Shown piece by piece: positions 25,705-32,781 of a DNA stretch of 64,000 bases. Origin of the DNA: a virus. The translations under genes and the position numbers were made by a program. The DNA is taken from IMG/VR virus record IMGVR_UViG_3300043313_002348, positions 18,915 through 82,914 of that record. One strand, written 5' to 3'. The notes beneath the pieces are model-generated. The model saw only the letters and a program-made list of their open reading frames with translations. It was not told where the DNA came from and searched no databases. Position 1 is the stretch's first letter. Every line of letters starts with the position of its first letter.

Positions 25705-25724
25705 TCGTCAAGTTCACACCGACC

Positions 25725-25773
25725 GACGACCCGCGCGACGTCCCCCCCGTCCGCGCGGGTCGTCTCGTTTTTT
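25725..25773 (+). terminator. Strong intrinsic terminator
   Basis: A perfect 13-bp stem (GACGACCCGCGCG with CGCGCGGGTCGTC), a 14-base loop and a TCGTTTTTT tract form the most canonical terminator in the window. It isolates the winged-helix gene from the small-gene region. Confidence 0.92.
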
Positions 25774-25807
25774 CCTGAAAAATCTTGGGCAAACCTAGGC
25801 AAACCTG

Positions 25808-25836
25808 TAGCTCGATCACATTAATCCTGCTAGAGT
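25808..25836 (+). promoter_or_regulatory. Promoter TAGCTC-17-TAGAGT with CAGGAACGAACGA leader
   Basis: Boxes are 17 bases apart, followed by ATCAGGAACGAACGAG. The upstream AAAATCTTGGGC/CAAACCTG words recur before other copies (33748, 36168). It drives 25878-26246 and probably the genes to 27316. Confidence 0.8.
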
Positions 25837-25877
25837 AGACGTATCAGGAACGAACGAGAACGAGGAAGGGAACCACG

Positions 25878-26246
25878 ATGATAGCCACCACGATCACGCA
25901 CATAGCGGACATGAAGATCGACGTCAACGGCACCGAGCACGTCGTCGACCTGAAGATCACCGACATTCCGCGAGACGAGCGTCGCCAGACCGGTCGCGCG
26001 TACGTGTGGCTGAACGACAAGTTGAGCGCCCAGTTGGGCACTCCGCCTGACGACTTCACGTCAGCGGCGTGGCGTAGGTACCACCGCGCAATGATCAAGT
26101 TGATGAACGAGGTGCTGCAGGGCACGTGGAATCACGACGTTCCGCTGGTCGCGTCGTTCTCCCGCACAGCGGGTTGTTCCTGTGGCTGCTCTCCCGGGTT
26201 CCGCCTCCCGAACCAGCACGTCGACATCTACGTGAGTGTTAAGTAA
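25878..26246 (+). CDS. Hypothetical protein with CSCGC cluster, 122 aa
   Basis: The ATG follows GAGGAAGGGAACC. The first third is beta-rich (MKIDVNGTEHVVDLKI), the middle is helical, and near residue 100 there is a GCSCGCSPGF cluster that could bind a metal. No family is recognised. It is first in a transcript of seven small genes. Confidence 0.65.
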   Translation: MIATTITHIADMKIDVNGTEHVVDLKITDIPRDERRQTGRAYVWLNDKLSAQLGTPPDDFTSAAWRRYHRAMIKLMNEVLQGTWNHDVPLVASFSRTAGCSCGCSPGFRLPNQHVDIYVSVK

Positions 26247-26283
26247 CCCACCAGGCCGTCGAGATCCTCTGAGAGGAGTAACC

Positions 26284-26520
26284 GTGCTGTACCAGGTGTT
26301 GGAACGCGCGCGTGAGGGTACCTCCTACTGGCACGTCTCTCTGGGCCTCGGTGGGATACCTGCCGAGCTTCACGACCAGACCGTCGTCACGATCCGGGAG
26401 GCGAACGGTAGGCTTGGGTGGACGAAGTACATGATCATTGGCGACAACCTCGGCTACGAGGCCTGCCTGCGGGCCGACGAAGACGACAGGGCGAGAATGG
26501 GAGTGAGGAGGGTTCGGTAG
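26284..26520 (+). CDS. Hypothetical protein, 78 aa
   Basis: The start is GTG behind GAGAGGAGTAACC. The frame is open further upstream without a ribosome site. The product is a small mixed alpha/beta protein (MLYQVLERAREGTSYWHVSL) with no recognised motif. Its stop overlaps the start of the next gene. Confidence 0.62.
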   Translation: MLYQVLERAREGTSYWHVSLGLGGIPAELHDQTVVTIREANGRLGWTKYMIIGDNLGYEACLRADEDDRARMGVRRVR

Positions 26521-26618
26521 TGAATCTCTTCAGGCTGTTCCATCACTGGCCTGAGCTGTTGTTTGTGATCACGGCAGGCTTCGTCGTCGGCTGCGTCATG
26601 TACTGGTTGAGTAGGTAA
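26520..26618 (+). CDS. Single-pass membrane mini-protein, 32 aa
   Basis: The GTG start overlaps the preceding TAG and is served by GAGGAGG about 12 bases upstream. Residues about 10-29 are a membrane helix (ELLFVITAGFVVGCVMYWL). Such mini-proteins in phages may modify the host envelope. No function can be assigned. Confidence 0.6.
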   Translation: MNLFRLFHHWPELLFVITAGFVVGCVMYWLSR

Positions 26619-26643
26619 GAGTCAACGTCGAAGGAGGAAGCAG

Positions 26644-26796
26644 ATGTCCACTACCCGTAAGCCCATGGGTGTGAAGGCTGCCGCCCGAATCCAGGCGCAG
26701 CGGCGGACGCGACACGCCGCGCGGCGCGCCGTCCGGACACTGGGTCGGTCGTTCACGCCGCGGGTGTCGCGACGTGGTCGCACCACGATGATGTGA
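26644..26796 (+). CDS. Very basic mini-protein, 50 aa
   Basis: The ATG follows GAAGGAGGAAGCAG. Roughly a third of residues are Arg or Lys (RIQAQRRTRHAARRAVRT), and there are no acidic residues, so it probably binds nucleic acid. It overlaps the zinc-knuckle gene by four bases. The family is unknown. A similar basic, Ala/Arg-rich protein is encoded at 37189-37359. Confidence 0.62.
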   Translation: MSTTRKPMGVKAAARIQAQRRTRHAARRAVRTLGRSFTPRVSRRGRTTMM

Positions 26797-27014
26797 TGTC
26801 TCCTTTACGGAGATCGCCTCGGTGTCGGTTCTGCGGGTCGCGAAGGCATAACCTTGAGACCTGCGAGTCGTACCGTGAGTACACCGAGCTCTTCAGTGGA
26901 ACGGTGACGGCCGAGGAACTCGAGGCTCACGCCACTGACCGGTGGGAGTGGCCCGGACCTCACCGCCTACGGTGGGAGGGGATCACGTGCATGTTTAGGG
27001 AGAGGGGAGAGTAG
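26793..27014 (+). CDS. CCHC zinc-knuckle protein, 73 aa
   Basis: Residues 11-24 read CRFCGSRRHNLETC, exactly the CX2CX4HX4C pattern of retroviral-type zinc knuckles, which bind single-stranded nucleic acid. The rest is acidic and aromatic. The start is GTG in an overlap with the basic mini-protein. The nucleic-acid role is inferred from the motif only. Confidence 0.68.
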   Translation: MMSPLRRSPRCRFCGSRRHNLETCESYREYTELFSGTVTAEELEAHATDRWEWPGPHRLRWEGITCMFRERGE

Positions 27015-27316
27015 TGACCGCAGAGGTACCGACGATCGACTGGTCACAGCCGCTGACACGCGCGGACGCGCGGGGGTGGGTTGCCGCCGCTCTCGACTGG
27101 TCACATGAGAACGAACTCGCGTTCAACGTCCAGATCACACCTGAGCTTCGTCGCGAGATGCTGACGTACGCGCTCGACCGGGCGGAGGTGGTGCGCTTAG
27201 AGTGGGTTAAGATGCGTAGCACGCGACCGGCGGTCGACCGCCTCCGCGTACTTGGTACCGTCGGCTTACTTAAGTCCACGCTCGTCGAGATGATGATCAC
27301 TACTCCGGAGGAGTGA
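27014..27316 (+). CDS. Hypothetical helical protein, 100 aa
   Basis: The GTG start overlaps the preceding TAG. The product is predicted to be mostly alpha-helical (ELRREMLTYALDRAEVVRLEW). It is last before a combined terminator and promoter. No family is recognised. Confidence 0.6.
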   Translation: MTAEVPTIDWSQPLTRADARGWVAAALDWSHENELAFNVQITPELRREMLTYALDRAEVVRLEWVKMRSTRPAVDRLRVLGTVGLLKSTLVEMMITTPEE

Positions 27317-27324
27317 AGATCGGG

Positions 27325-27395
27325 GGTGTCCACCCGCGTACGTGACTGGTCTCCGTGCGCGGGTGTAGACACCGAACCTGAGCTCCTGATATAAT
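27325..27395 (+). promoter_or_regulatory. Terminator hairpin fused to promoter TAGACA-18-TATAAT
   Basis: A long imperfect hairpin (27325-27342 with 27354-27373) has the -35 TAGACA (27366-27371) inside its 3' arm. TATAAT follows at 27390 and ATCAGGAACG at 27402. The element should end one transcript and start the next at the same place. Confidence 0.75.
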
Positions 27396-27437
27396 CACTA
27401 CATCAGGAACGTAGGGGAGCGGACGAGCGGAGGAACG

Positions 27438-27665
27438 ATGGTTAAGCAAGTTGACGAGGTTGACGGCGCGTTCGTGCATCCACTCGGGTTCATCTTTACG
27501 GTTGTGGGTGACGTCGCGCTGGTCACCGCGTGGGGTCACACCACGGCGTTAACCCGCGCCGAAGCCCGCGAGTGGTGGTCCGTCGCGAACGAGACCGCAC
27601 GTTACTGGAAGTTAACGGGTGTTCAGGTGAACCTGACGTCCGCTGATCACATTGGGAGGTACTGA
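27438..27665 (+). CDS. Hypothetical protein, 75 aa
   Basis: The ATG follows GAGCGGAGGAACG downstream of a TATAAT promoter. The product is a small alpha/beta protein (GFIFTVVGDVALVTAWG, then a Trp-rich helix). No family is recognised. It is translated just ahead of the DUF4236 gene. Confidence 0.62.
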   Translation: MVKQVDEVDGAFVHPLGFIFTVVGDVALVTAWGHTTALTRAEAREWWSVANETARYWKLTGVQVNLTSADHIGRY

Positions 27666-27666
27666 G

Positions 27667-27888
27667 ATGGGACTCATCTTTCGGAAGCGGATCAAGATCG
27701 GCCCATTCGCGCTGAACCTGTCGCACCGTGGTGCGTCGGTGTCCGCAGGCGCGGGACCGGTGAGTGTCAACAGCCGCACGCGGCGTGTTCGCGTGAACCT
27801 GCCGGGTCCGTTCGCCTGGACGTCCGGTAAGACGCGTTCGAGGCGGAATCGTTCATCGTCATCTCAGGATGGTGCTCCCGATGCCTGA
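27667..27888 (+). CDS. DUF4236-like protein, 73 aa
   Basis: The sequence MGLIFRKRIKIGPFALNLSHRG followed by SVSAGAGPVSVNSR and LPGPFAWT fits the beta-strand repeat of DUF4236 proteins, which open with FRKRxKxGP and carry SxGxG and LPG turns. Bacterial members are often membrane-linked, and the function is unknown. The start is the ATG behind GGGAGGTACTGAG. The tail is basic and serine-rich. Confidence 0.65.
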   Translation: MGLIFRKRIKIGPFALNLSHRGASVSAGAGPVSVNSRTRRVRVNLPGPFAWTSGKTRSRRNRSSSSQDGAPDA

Positions 27889-28222
27889 GTCCACCACCGC
27901 ACTGGAATTGGCGCGCGACTTCGCCGCTGGCGACGTACCCAGCATCGGCACGGACGACGTGGCCGGTGTGCTCGCCACATACGACGCCGTGATCGCGGTA
28001 AGTGGGCGAGTCGAGTTCGTCGTGGACTGTCCTAAGTACGGCGAGCAGGCCAGCGCCGGCATCACCTTATTCACCGATTGGGTGCCCGGCGCCCCGCTGG
28101 TCATCGACATGGAGATGGCCGCCGCGCAGACGACATACACCTGCGGCGCCTGCGGCAACGAGTGTTACTCAGGTGACTACGACTTGTACTACGACGACGA
28201 ACACGAGGACATCGAGATTTAG
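27869..28222 (+). CDS. Acidic protein with CxxC pair, 117 aa
   Basis: It overlaps the DUF4236 gene by 20 bases, with an alternative ATG at 27881. The C-terminus holds CGACGNEC followed by a run of Asp, Glu and Tyr. The two Cys pairs, with one in the middle (VDCPKYGE), may bind zinc. No family is recognised. Confidence 0.58.
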   Translation: MVLPMPESTTALELARDFAAGDVPSIGTDDVAGVLATYDAVIAVSGRVEFVVDCPKYGEQASAGITLFTDWVPGAPLVIDMEMAAAQTTYTCGACGNECYSGDYDLYYDDEHEDIEI

Positions 28223-28277
28223 CCTCTCGGGTACCTTAGCGGCTACAACCCACCTAACGTGACCACGACTACGTACC

Positions 28278-28351
28278 GCCCCCTTAGCCCAGTTGGCAGA
28301 GGCAGAGGACTTAAAATCCTCACAGCGTGGGTTCAAGTCCCACAGGGGGCA
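28278..28351 (+). tRNA. tRNA with UAA anticodon (Leu, reads UUA), short variable loop
   Basis: The full cloverleaf is visible: acceptor GCCCCCT/AGGGGGC, D arm with AGTTGGCAGA, anticodon stem GAGGA/TCCTC around loop CTTAAAA (anticodon TAA, 28312-28314), variable loop ACAGC and T arm GTGGG/CCCAC around TTCAAGT. The discriminator is A and no CCA is encoded. Leucine tRNAs normally have a long variable arm, but this one has five bases. UUA is the rarest codon in high-GC actinobacteria and is used in several genes here. Confidence 0.9.
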
Positions 28352-28387
28352 CGAGGTAAGATCGGATCGAATCTTAGGAGATCAAGG

Positions 28388-28939
28388 TTGAATAAGTTAA
28401 GTCGGTTTGTCATTGTAGCGGCAGCGGGTCTAGGGATGCTACAGAGTGGAGGGTCAGTGATAACTAACGCTGCCCCGGTTCACACCAACTCGATCGGTAA
28501 CCTGGTTGACACAACGAGCACTCGCTGTGACGCAACTGGTGGTCACTGCGCACGTTTACACGTGGTCGTCCAGGAGATAATCGGTACCCAGGGAGACACT
28601 TGGTTCCGGTCGTTTGCCTCGATCACCTGCACCAGCGCTAGTGGGGATGTACCCTGTGCACATCTCCAGGGTAATACGTGGCTAAACTGCAACCGAGGTA
28701 CGCTACTGTGCATTCCCGACGGTACCGGCCAACCCAACGGTGGTGACACTGTCGACGGTCCGCCTATCAACTGCAGCAACTGCTCCGTATCCGGTACGGT
28801 GACTCCGTGGTACCACCACCCCAGTGGAAACGGTCAGACCTATCAGGGTGTCGGATCGTTCAGCTTCACTACCGGTGCTGTCGGTGGGGGAGGTCCTTGG
28901 GGGATCTCGGCGGCAACTGTCCAGTTCACTATCACGTAA
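28388..28939 (+). CDS. Secreted cysteine-rich protein, paralog A
   Basis: A TTG start behind TTAGGAG gives an N-terminal signal peptide (basic MNKLSR, a hydrophobic stretch, then TNAAP as the likely cleavage site). The mature part has RCDATGGHCARLH at 46-58 and DVPCAHLQGNTWLNC near 90, shared with the protein at 34251-34763. Further Cys pairs suggest disulfides. Codon choice is lower in GC than its neighbours and includes TTA codons, the first at codon 4, just downstream of the UUA tRNA. No family is recognised. Confidence 0.7.
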   Translation: MNKLSRFVIVAAAGLGMLQSGGSVITNAAPVHTNSIGNLVDTTSTRCDATGGHCARLHVVVQEIIGTQGDTWFRSFASITCTSASGDVPCAHLQGNTWLNCNRGTLLCIPDGTGQPNGGDTVDGPPINCSNCSVSGTVTPWYHHPSGNGQTYQGVGSFSFTTGAVGGGGPWGISAATVQFTIT

Positions 28940-28985
28940 GAAAATCGGATGTGACCACTAACCCGTGTGAGATGAAGGAGGAAGA

Positions 28986-29213
28986 GTGAAGTTTACCGTG
29001 GAGTTAGACGCGGTCGAGGTCAACACACACGGTGAACCTATCGACGGCTCGACGCTGATCACTCCCGAGTTTGTGCTTACCTTCCTCCGAGAGTATATGT
29101 TTGACGAGGACGTCGGATTCGAGACCGAGCACCCGACCGACGACACGTCGTACGTGTACATGGGGTTTCGCAACGTAACGGTCACACCTATGATAGAGGA
29201 GGAAGAAAGATGA
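28986..29213 (+). CDS. Acidic hypothetical protein, 75 aa
   Basis: The start is GTG behind GAAGGAGGAAGA. The product is a beta-rich acidic protein (MKFTVELDAVEVNTHG) ending in IEEEER. It overlaps the next start by four bases. No family is recognised. Confidence 0.62.
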   Translation: MKFTVELDAVEVNTHGEPIDGSTLITPEFVLTFLREYMFDEDVGFETEHPTDDTSYVYMGFRNVTVTPMIEEEER

Positions 29214-29605
29214 TCTCGGAGGAACTTCACACACCCGTTACGGTCGACGATTGGTCACGTACACCACCCGCGGTCGTAAGTGTGATACAACGAATCATGA
29301 AGGATCGTGACACGTTACGTCTCCGTGTGGCGACGTTGACCGCGCAGATTAAGCAGATCGTGGGCAATGATCGTTTGCTATCGAGTTTAACTACCACTAA
29401 CACGGTTGTGAATCCCGACACCGCTGGAGTGTTCGGGGTCGCTCCCAGTTCCGTCGTCCGCTTTAAGTTAGCGGACGGCCTCGAGGTCGACGTGTACGTC
29501 GATCTTCACGGGAAACTTCGGATCGACGGCACGGGTTCGATCGCCCTTGAACTTGGCGACGCGAACGGCTTCACCGTAGCGGTGCTTCCCGAGAGGGAGG
29601 ATTGA
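29210..29605 (+). CDS. Coiled-coil plus beta-domain protein, 131 aa
   Basis: Residues 15-55 form a likely coiled coil (VIQRIMKDRDTLRLRVATL). Residues about 75-131 form a compact beta domain (VRFKLADGLEVDVYVDLHGKL) that resembles the C-terminal half of the 31205-31537 protein. The two appear to be diverged paralogs. The function is not known. Confidence 0.62.
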   Translation: MISEELHTPVTVDDWSRTPPAVVSVIQRIMKDRDTLRLRVATLTAQIKQIVGNDRLLSSLTTTNTVVNPDTAGVFGVAPSSVVRFKLADGLEVDVYVDLHGKLRIDGTGSIALELGDANGFTVAVLPERED

Positions 29606-29630
29606 CAGATGTCGTGATTTATGATAGTAT
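29602..29630 (+). promoter_or_regulatory. Promoter TTGACA-17-TAGTAT with leader
   Basis: Perfect -35 and near-perfect -10 boxes overlap the stop codon region of 29210-29605. GGAGAAACGAACGAGGAGGA follows, a variant of the common leader. It drives the 38-aa zinc protein. Confidence 0.88.
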
Positions 29631-29664
29631 GGTTCCTAGCGGAGAAACGAACGAGGAGGAACCG

Positions 29665-29781
29665 GTGGAGCAGCGGATAGACGTGACGAATGAAGACTGC
29701 TCCTCTTGCGGCGCGAAGCCAGGTCGCCACTGTCGCACGTGGTGTGAGTTGAACGGTACCTCGTGGGACGAGATCGAGTAG
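29665..29781 (+). CDS. Zinc-binding mini-protein, 38 aa
   Basis: The GTG follows GAGGAGGAACCG. The product has CSSCGAKPGRHC then CRTWC-type residues, a compact Cys4/His zinc site. The C-terminal half resembles the 37-aa protein at 34868-34981 (GTSxxxxW-type ending). It has its own promoter in front and another directly after, so it is a single-gene unit. Confidence 0.65.
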   Translation: MEQRIDVTNEDCSSCGAKPGRHCRTWCELNGTSWDEIE

Positions 29782-29784
29782 TGG

Positions 29785-29813
29785 TTGACAAGTCTTAAGA
29801 CTTACGTTACAGT
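29785..29813 (+). promoter_or_regulatory. Promoter TTGACA-17-TACAGT with AAGTCTTAAGACTT dyad in spacer
   Basis: The spacer contains a 14-base palindrome directly after the -35, a likely operator. ACCAGGAACGAACGAGA follows. It drives the DUF2786 gene. Confidence 0.88.
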
Positions 29814-29846
29814 GGACGTACCAGGAACGAACGAGATGAGGAAGCA

Positions 29847-30665
29847 ATGACTGCGGGTACCCACTACGATACCGAGGACTACGTCCGCCGGATCACCGCA
29901 CTGCTCGCCCAGGCCGAGTCGACCAACACCCCGGCGGAAGCCGAGATGTACGTGTCGAAAGCCCAGGAGCTGATGCTCTCGCACGCGATCTCCGAGGAGC
30001 TGATCCGCGCCGCCCAGGTGAAGAAGGGTGTGGCGCAGGAGCCAGAGAAGATCATCAGGCAGTCCGTCAAGCTCACGGGTGTCTACCGCAAGGTCGAGAG
30101 TGACATCGTGGTGGCCGTGGCGTTCGCAAACGACTGCCGGTCCGTCGTTCACGATCAGACGTGGTCAACACCACATACCTACGTGATAACGGTCGTCGGA
30201 CACGAGTCTGACGTGGACAACGTGCTGCGGCTGAGCGCGTCACTACTGATCCAGCACAGTACCGCGAAGCGCACGTGGGAGCGTAAGGGTGGGGTACCGA
30301 CACACGTGTCGTCGATGGAGAAGTTCAAGATCCGCCGGCAGTTCACGATCTCGTACGCGCAAGGTGTGGGTTCTCGCCTCCAGCTCGCCCGCCGTGAGGC
30401 TAAGATCACCGTCGCCGAGGCGCAGGTGGAGGCCCAGCGGGTGACCATCGCCGACGCGCAGCAGTCCGTGGCGCTGGCGCTCGTGGATCGGAAGAAGCGT
30501 GTGGACAACTGGATCGACGAGAAGTACGGACGCAGCCTCAGGTCCGTGACGCACAACTACGCGGGTGGTGGATACTCCGCCGCGGAAGCCGGCTACGAGG
30601 CCGGCTCCCGCGCTGACCTCGGACAACCCCGCGTCGGTGGGACCCGTCCCGCGCTGGAAGGTTGA
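29847..30665 (+). CDS. DUF2786 domain protein, 272 aa
   Basis: Residues 8-55 match DUF2786 (VRRITALLAQAESTNTPAEA, then KAQELMLSHAISEE), a helical domain common in actinobacteria and their phages. The middle is alpha/beta (VAVAFANDCRSVV). Residues 190-225 are a charged helix with IADAQQSVALAL, and the tail is Gly-rich. The gene directly before a putative metallopeptidase is a recurring arrangement. The biochemical role is unknown. Confidence 0.78.
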   Translation: MTAGTHYDTEDYVRRITALLAQAESTNTPAEAEMYVSKAQELMLSHAISEELIRAAQVKKGVAQEPEKIIRQSVKLTGVYRKVESDIVVAVAFANDCRSVVHDQTWSTPHTYVITVVGHESDVDNVLRLSASLLIQHSTAKRTWERKGGVPTHVSSMEKFKIRRQFTISYAQGVGSRLQLARREAKITVAEAQVEAQRVTIADAQQSVALALVDRKKRVDNWIDEKYGRSLRSVTHNYAGGGYSAAEAGYEAGSRADLGQPRVGGTRPALEG

Positions 30666-30673
30666 GACCCACG

Positions 30674-31114
30674 ATGAACACAGGTACCCAGCAGTTCACG
30701 TTGTACGACGCGGAGGCGAAGTTATCACGTGGTCGTGTGTTTCAGAAGCTCCCTGAACTTCAGGCCTGGGTCGACGAGCTCCGTGAGACGTGGTGGTGGC
30801 AGCGTTTCTACCCGCAGGTCGTGCGGGTGGAGGTCGGACCGGCGCGGAACCGACGTGAGTCGGTCGGCTGGTTCGAGGCCAAGCAGGGTGCGGGTCGGAT
30901 CGAGATGACTCCCACGGCCCGCGACGTACGTAGTATCACGCACGAGCTGGCGCACGTGATGACGGCAGCACTGCACGGTGACGGGCACGGACACGACCCG
31001 GTGTTCGCCCGCGAGTACGGGAACCTAACGTGGTTCATCTCCGGACCGCAGGCGTGGTTGAACCTGCAGGCCGCGTACGTGCGTCACGGTGTCGACTACG
31101 GCCAGGACGCGTAG
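30674..31114 (+). CDS. Putative HExxH metallopeptidase, 146 aa
   Basis: The zinc-peptidase motif THELAHVMTA (His90, Glu91, His94) is followed by HGDGHGHDPVF, where a His could be the third ligand. The N-terminal half has tryptophans (TWWWQRF) and a strand that may bind substrate. It lacks a signal peptide, so it acts inside the cell. The layout resembles SprT-like and ImmA-like peptidases. The start ATG at 30674 is chosen over TTG at 30662 for spacing. Confidence 0.68.
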   Translation: MNTGTQQFTLYDAEAKLSRGRVFQKLPELQAWVDELRETWWWQRFYPQVVRVEVGPARNRRESVGWFEAKQGAGRIEMTPTARDVRSITHELAHVMTAALHGDGHGHDPVFAREYGNLTWFISGPQAWLNLQAAYVRHGVDYGQDA

Positions 31115-31131
31115 GGGAGAGACAGCGCACG

Positions 31132-31160
31132 TTGCCAAGTCTTCCTACTTATGCTACGGT
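31132..31160 (+). promoter_or_regulatory. Promoter TTGCCA-17-TACGGT with leader
   Basis: The boxes are followed by ACCAGGAAACACG and, further on, GAGGAGG. The spacer AGTCTTCCTACTTATGC matches spacers of the promoters at 34810 and 39169 in its second half (CTTATGC/ATTATGC). It drives 31205-31537. Confidence 0.82.
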
Positions 31161-31204
31161 GGAACCTACCAGGAAACACGAAATCTGATCGAGGAGGAAA
31201 TGTC

Positions 31205-31537
31205 GTGGATCAGCGTGAGAGTAAGCTCCCTGCGTGGGCCCAGAACGAGCTACGCGCCGCGCGCGTCGAGGCTCGAGCCCTACGGCGGCAGGTCGCTGAC
31301 TTGTCTCGTGAGGACTCACTCGTCGTCGCCAACCCAGACCGTGGCGAGCGTGACGTCGAGTCGATCAACTTGGGTGACCGCGCCACCGTCCGCTTCACAC
31401 TCGCGAGTGGCATGATCGACGTGTCACTTCGCGACGGGCATCTCCACGTCGACGCCTTCACGGGTGCGCTCGCGATCACGCCGTGGGTCTCGAACGTCGT
31501 TCACGTTCGGGTCGTTGACTTCCCACGCGGAACGTAG
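31205..31537 (+). CDS. Coiled-coil plus beta-domain protein, 110 aa (paralog of 29210)
   Basis: The GTG follows GAGGAGG by seven bases. The first 45 residues form a charged helix (NELRAARVEARALRRQVADL). The rest is a beta domain with VRFTLASGMIDVSLRDGHLH, matching the spacing of the 29210-29605 protein. The paralogy is seen by eye. No function is known. Confidence 0.65.
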   Translation: MDQRESKLPAWAQNELRAARVEARALRRQVADLSREDSLVVANPDRGERDVESINLGDRATVRFTLASGMIDVSLRDGHLHVDAFTGALAITPWVSNVVHVRVVDFPRGT

Positions 31538-31549
31538 ATCTCTTTAGTC

Positions 31550-31593
31550 AAGTCACGTGACCTGTTGCCGGGTCACGTGACTTGTGCTATAGT
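31550..31593 (+). promoter_or_regulatory. Inverted repeat AAGTCACGTGACC plus promoter TTGCCG-17-TATAGT
   Basis: A 13-bp inverted repeat (31550-31562 with 31571-31583) brackets the -35 box, and each arm contains the palindrome GTCACGTGAC. TATAGT is at 31588 and ACAGGAACGAACGAGG follows. The element can act both as a terminator hairpin and as an operator. Confidence 0.82.
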
Positions 31594-31633
31594 GGTAGTA
31601 ACAGGAACGAACGAGGAACCGAGGAAGGTCAAG

Positions 31634-32209
31634 ATGACCACCACCACCCAGCACGTGGCACCCACCGAGAAGCAGCTTAACTTCCTCTACGCGCTCGCGG
31701 GTGACCGCGTCGCGACGTCGCTGGGTACCTGTGGCGAGGAGCGGATCGAGAACGTCGGCGTGTGGGTCGAGAACACCTCTCCCTCCCACTCCGAGGTCTC
31801 CCACCGCATCGACTGGCTTCGCCGGCAACCGAAGGACACCGCGAGTGTCGACGCCCAACCGGCCCACACCTCGAGCGACACCGTCGCGGTCACCACCCCG
31901 GGTGTGTTCGAACTCGACGGCGAGGTCTACGTCGTTAAGCCCAACCAGGCCAAGACTCGGCTGTACGCGAAGCGCGTCGTGGAGATCACCGGTGACCGGC
32001 TGACCGAGGCCGACACCGTCGTCAAGATCGAGTTGGAGTACGCACCCGGCGTGATCTACAAGCTGACCGAGGCCCACCGCATGCCGCTGGCGCGCGCGGA
32101 GGAACTGACCGCGCGCTACAAGAAGTGCATCGTCTGCGGACGCGGGCTGAAGGCTGCCACGTCAGTCAAGCAGGGCATCGGCCCGGTCTGCGTCAAGTAC
32201 TTCCGCTGA
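31634..32209 (+). CDS. DUF6011-type zinc protein, 191 aa
   Basis: The C-terminal 30 residues (KCIVCGRGLKAATSV, then GIGPVCVKYF) match DUF6011, a small zinc-binding module with two Cys pairs found across actinophages. The N-terminal 40 residues (TPTEKQ-type start, then FLYALAGDRV) resemble a helical segment that often precedes this module. The middle is a beta-rich domain (GVFELDGEVYVVKPN). The start is ATG behind GAGGAAGGTCAAG. Confidence 0.72.
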   Translation: MTTTTQHVAPTEKQLNFLYALAGDRVATSLGTCGEERIENVGVWVENTSPSHSEVSHRIDWLRRQPKDTASVDAQPAHTSSDTVAVTTPGVFELDGEVYVVKPNQAKTRLYAKRVVEITGDRLTEADTVVKIELEYAPGVIYKLTEAHRMPLARAEELTARYKKCIVCGRGLKAATSVKQGIGPVCVKYFR

Positions 32210-32225
32210 CCGAGAGAATCTTGAG

Positions 32226-32272
32226 AGAACCTGGGTCTGCGTGTAGCCGCGGACCTAGGTTCTTGCTAGAAT
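32226..32272 (+). promoter_or_regulatory. 16-bp hairpin fused to promoter TAGCCG-17-TAGAAT
   Basis: The stem AGAACCTGGGTCTGCG pairs with CGCGGACCTAGGTTCT (two wobble pairs), and the -35 TAGCCG sits at the loop and 3' arm. AACAGGAACGAGGAGGA follows. It ends the DUF6011 transcript and starts the next. Confidence 0.8.
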
Positions 32273-32301
32273 CGTAGTAACAGGAACGAGGAGGACCTCA
32301 G

Positions 32302-32688
32302 ATGAGGCTTAAGTATCGCAGGCAGGGTGAGGGTAGTTTCGCCGCGTACTTCGCGTACGACGAGACCCGCCAGTACGCGATCGTTCGTCACGATGCGCGA
32401 CGCAGCAACGCTGGGTGGACCCTGCGGATCCGCACGTCGGTCGAGACCTGCGGTGTGAAACACGCGATCGACCAACCGACCCTTCACACATATATAACTC
32501 GGACACGCGCTGACGCGCGTGACGTCGCGCAGCGCTACCACGACCTCGGCGACGACTACCAGCCGAGTGAGCACGGCTACGCGAGCCGGTTCACGTTCGC
32601 GGTGCAAGCACACGACACCGCCACTACCGCGAAGCTTCGCGCCGAGGTCGACGCGCTCCGCGCCGAGGTCAACTCCAACAGGTCGTGA
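32302..32688 (+). CDS. Hypothetical protein, 128 aa
   Basis: The ATG follows GAGGAGGACCTCAG. The product has a beta-rich first half (FAAYFAYDETRQYAIVRHD), a helix with RADARDVAQRYHDL and a C-terminal coiled segment (LRAEVDALRAEV). No family is recognised. It is a single-gene unit with its own promoter. Confidence 0.63.
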   Translation: MRLKYRRQGEGSFAAYFAYDETRQYAIVRHDARRSNAGWTLRIRTSVETCGVKHAIDQPTLHTYITRTRADARDVAQRYHDLGDDYQPSEHGYASRFTFAVQAHDTATTAKLRAEVDALRAEVNSNRS

Positions 32689-32709
32689 CCACCACGACGT
32701 GGAAACCCG

Positions 32710-32738
32710 TTGCGGGTGTAGGCCATACGTGATATAGT
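32710..32738 (+). promoter_or_regulatory. Promoter TTGCGG-17-TATAGT with leader
   Basis: The -35 overlaps a small CCCG/CGGG hairpin that follows a GTCGTG/CACGAC stem. AGCAGGAACGAAGTG follows. It drives 32782-33210. Confidence 0.83.
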
Positions 32739-32781
32739 GAACGTAGCAGGAACGAAGTGAAGCAAAATTCCAGGAGGAACG

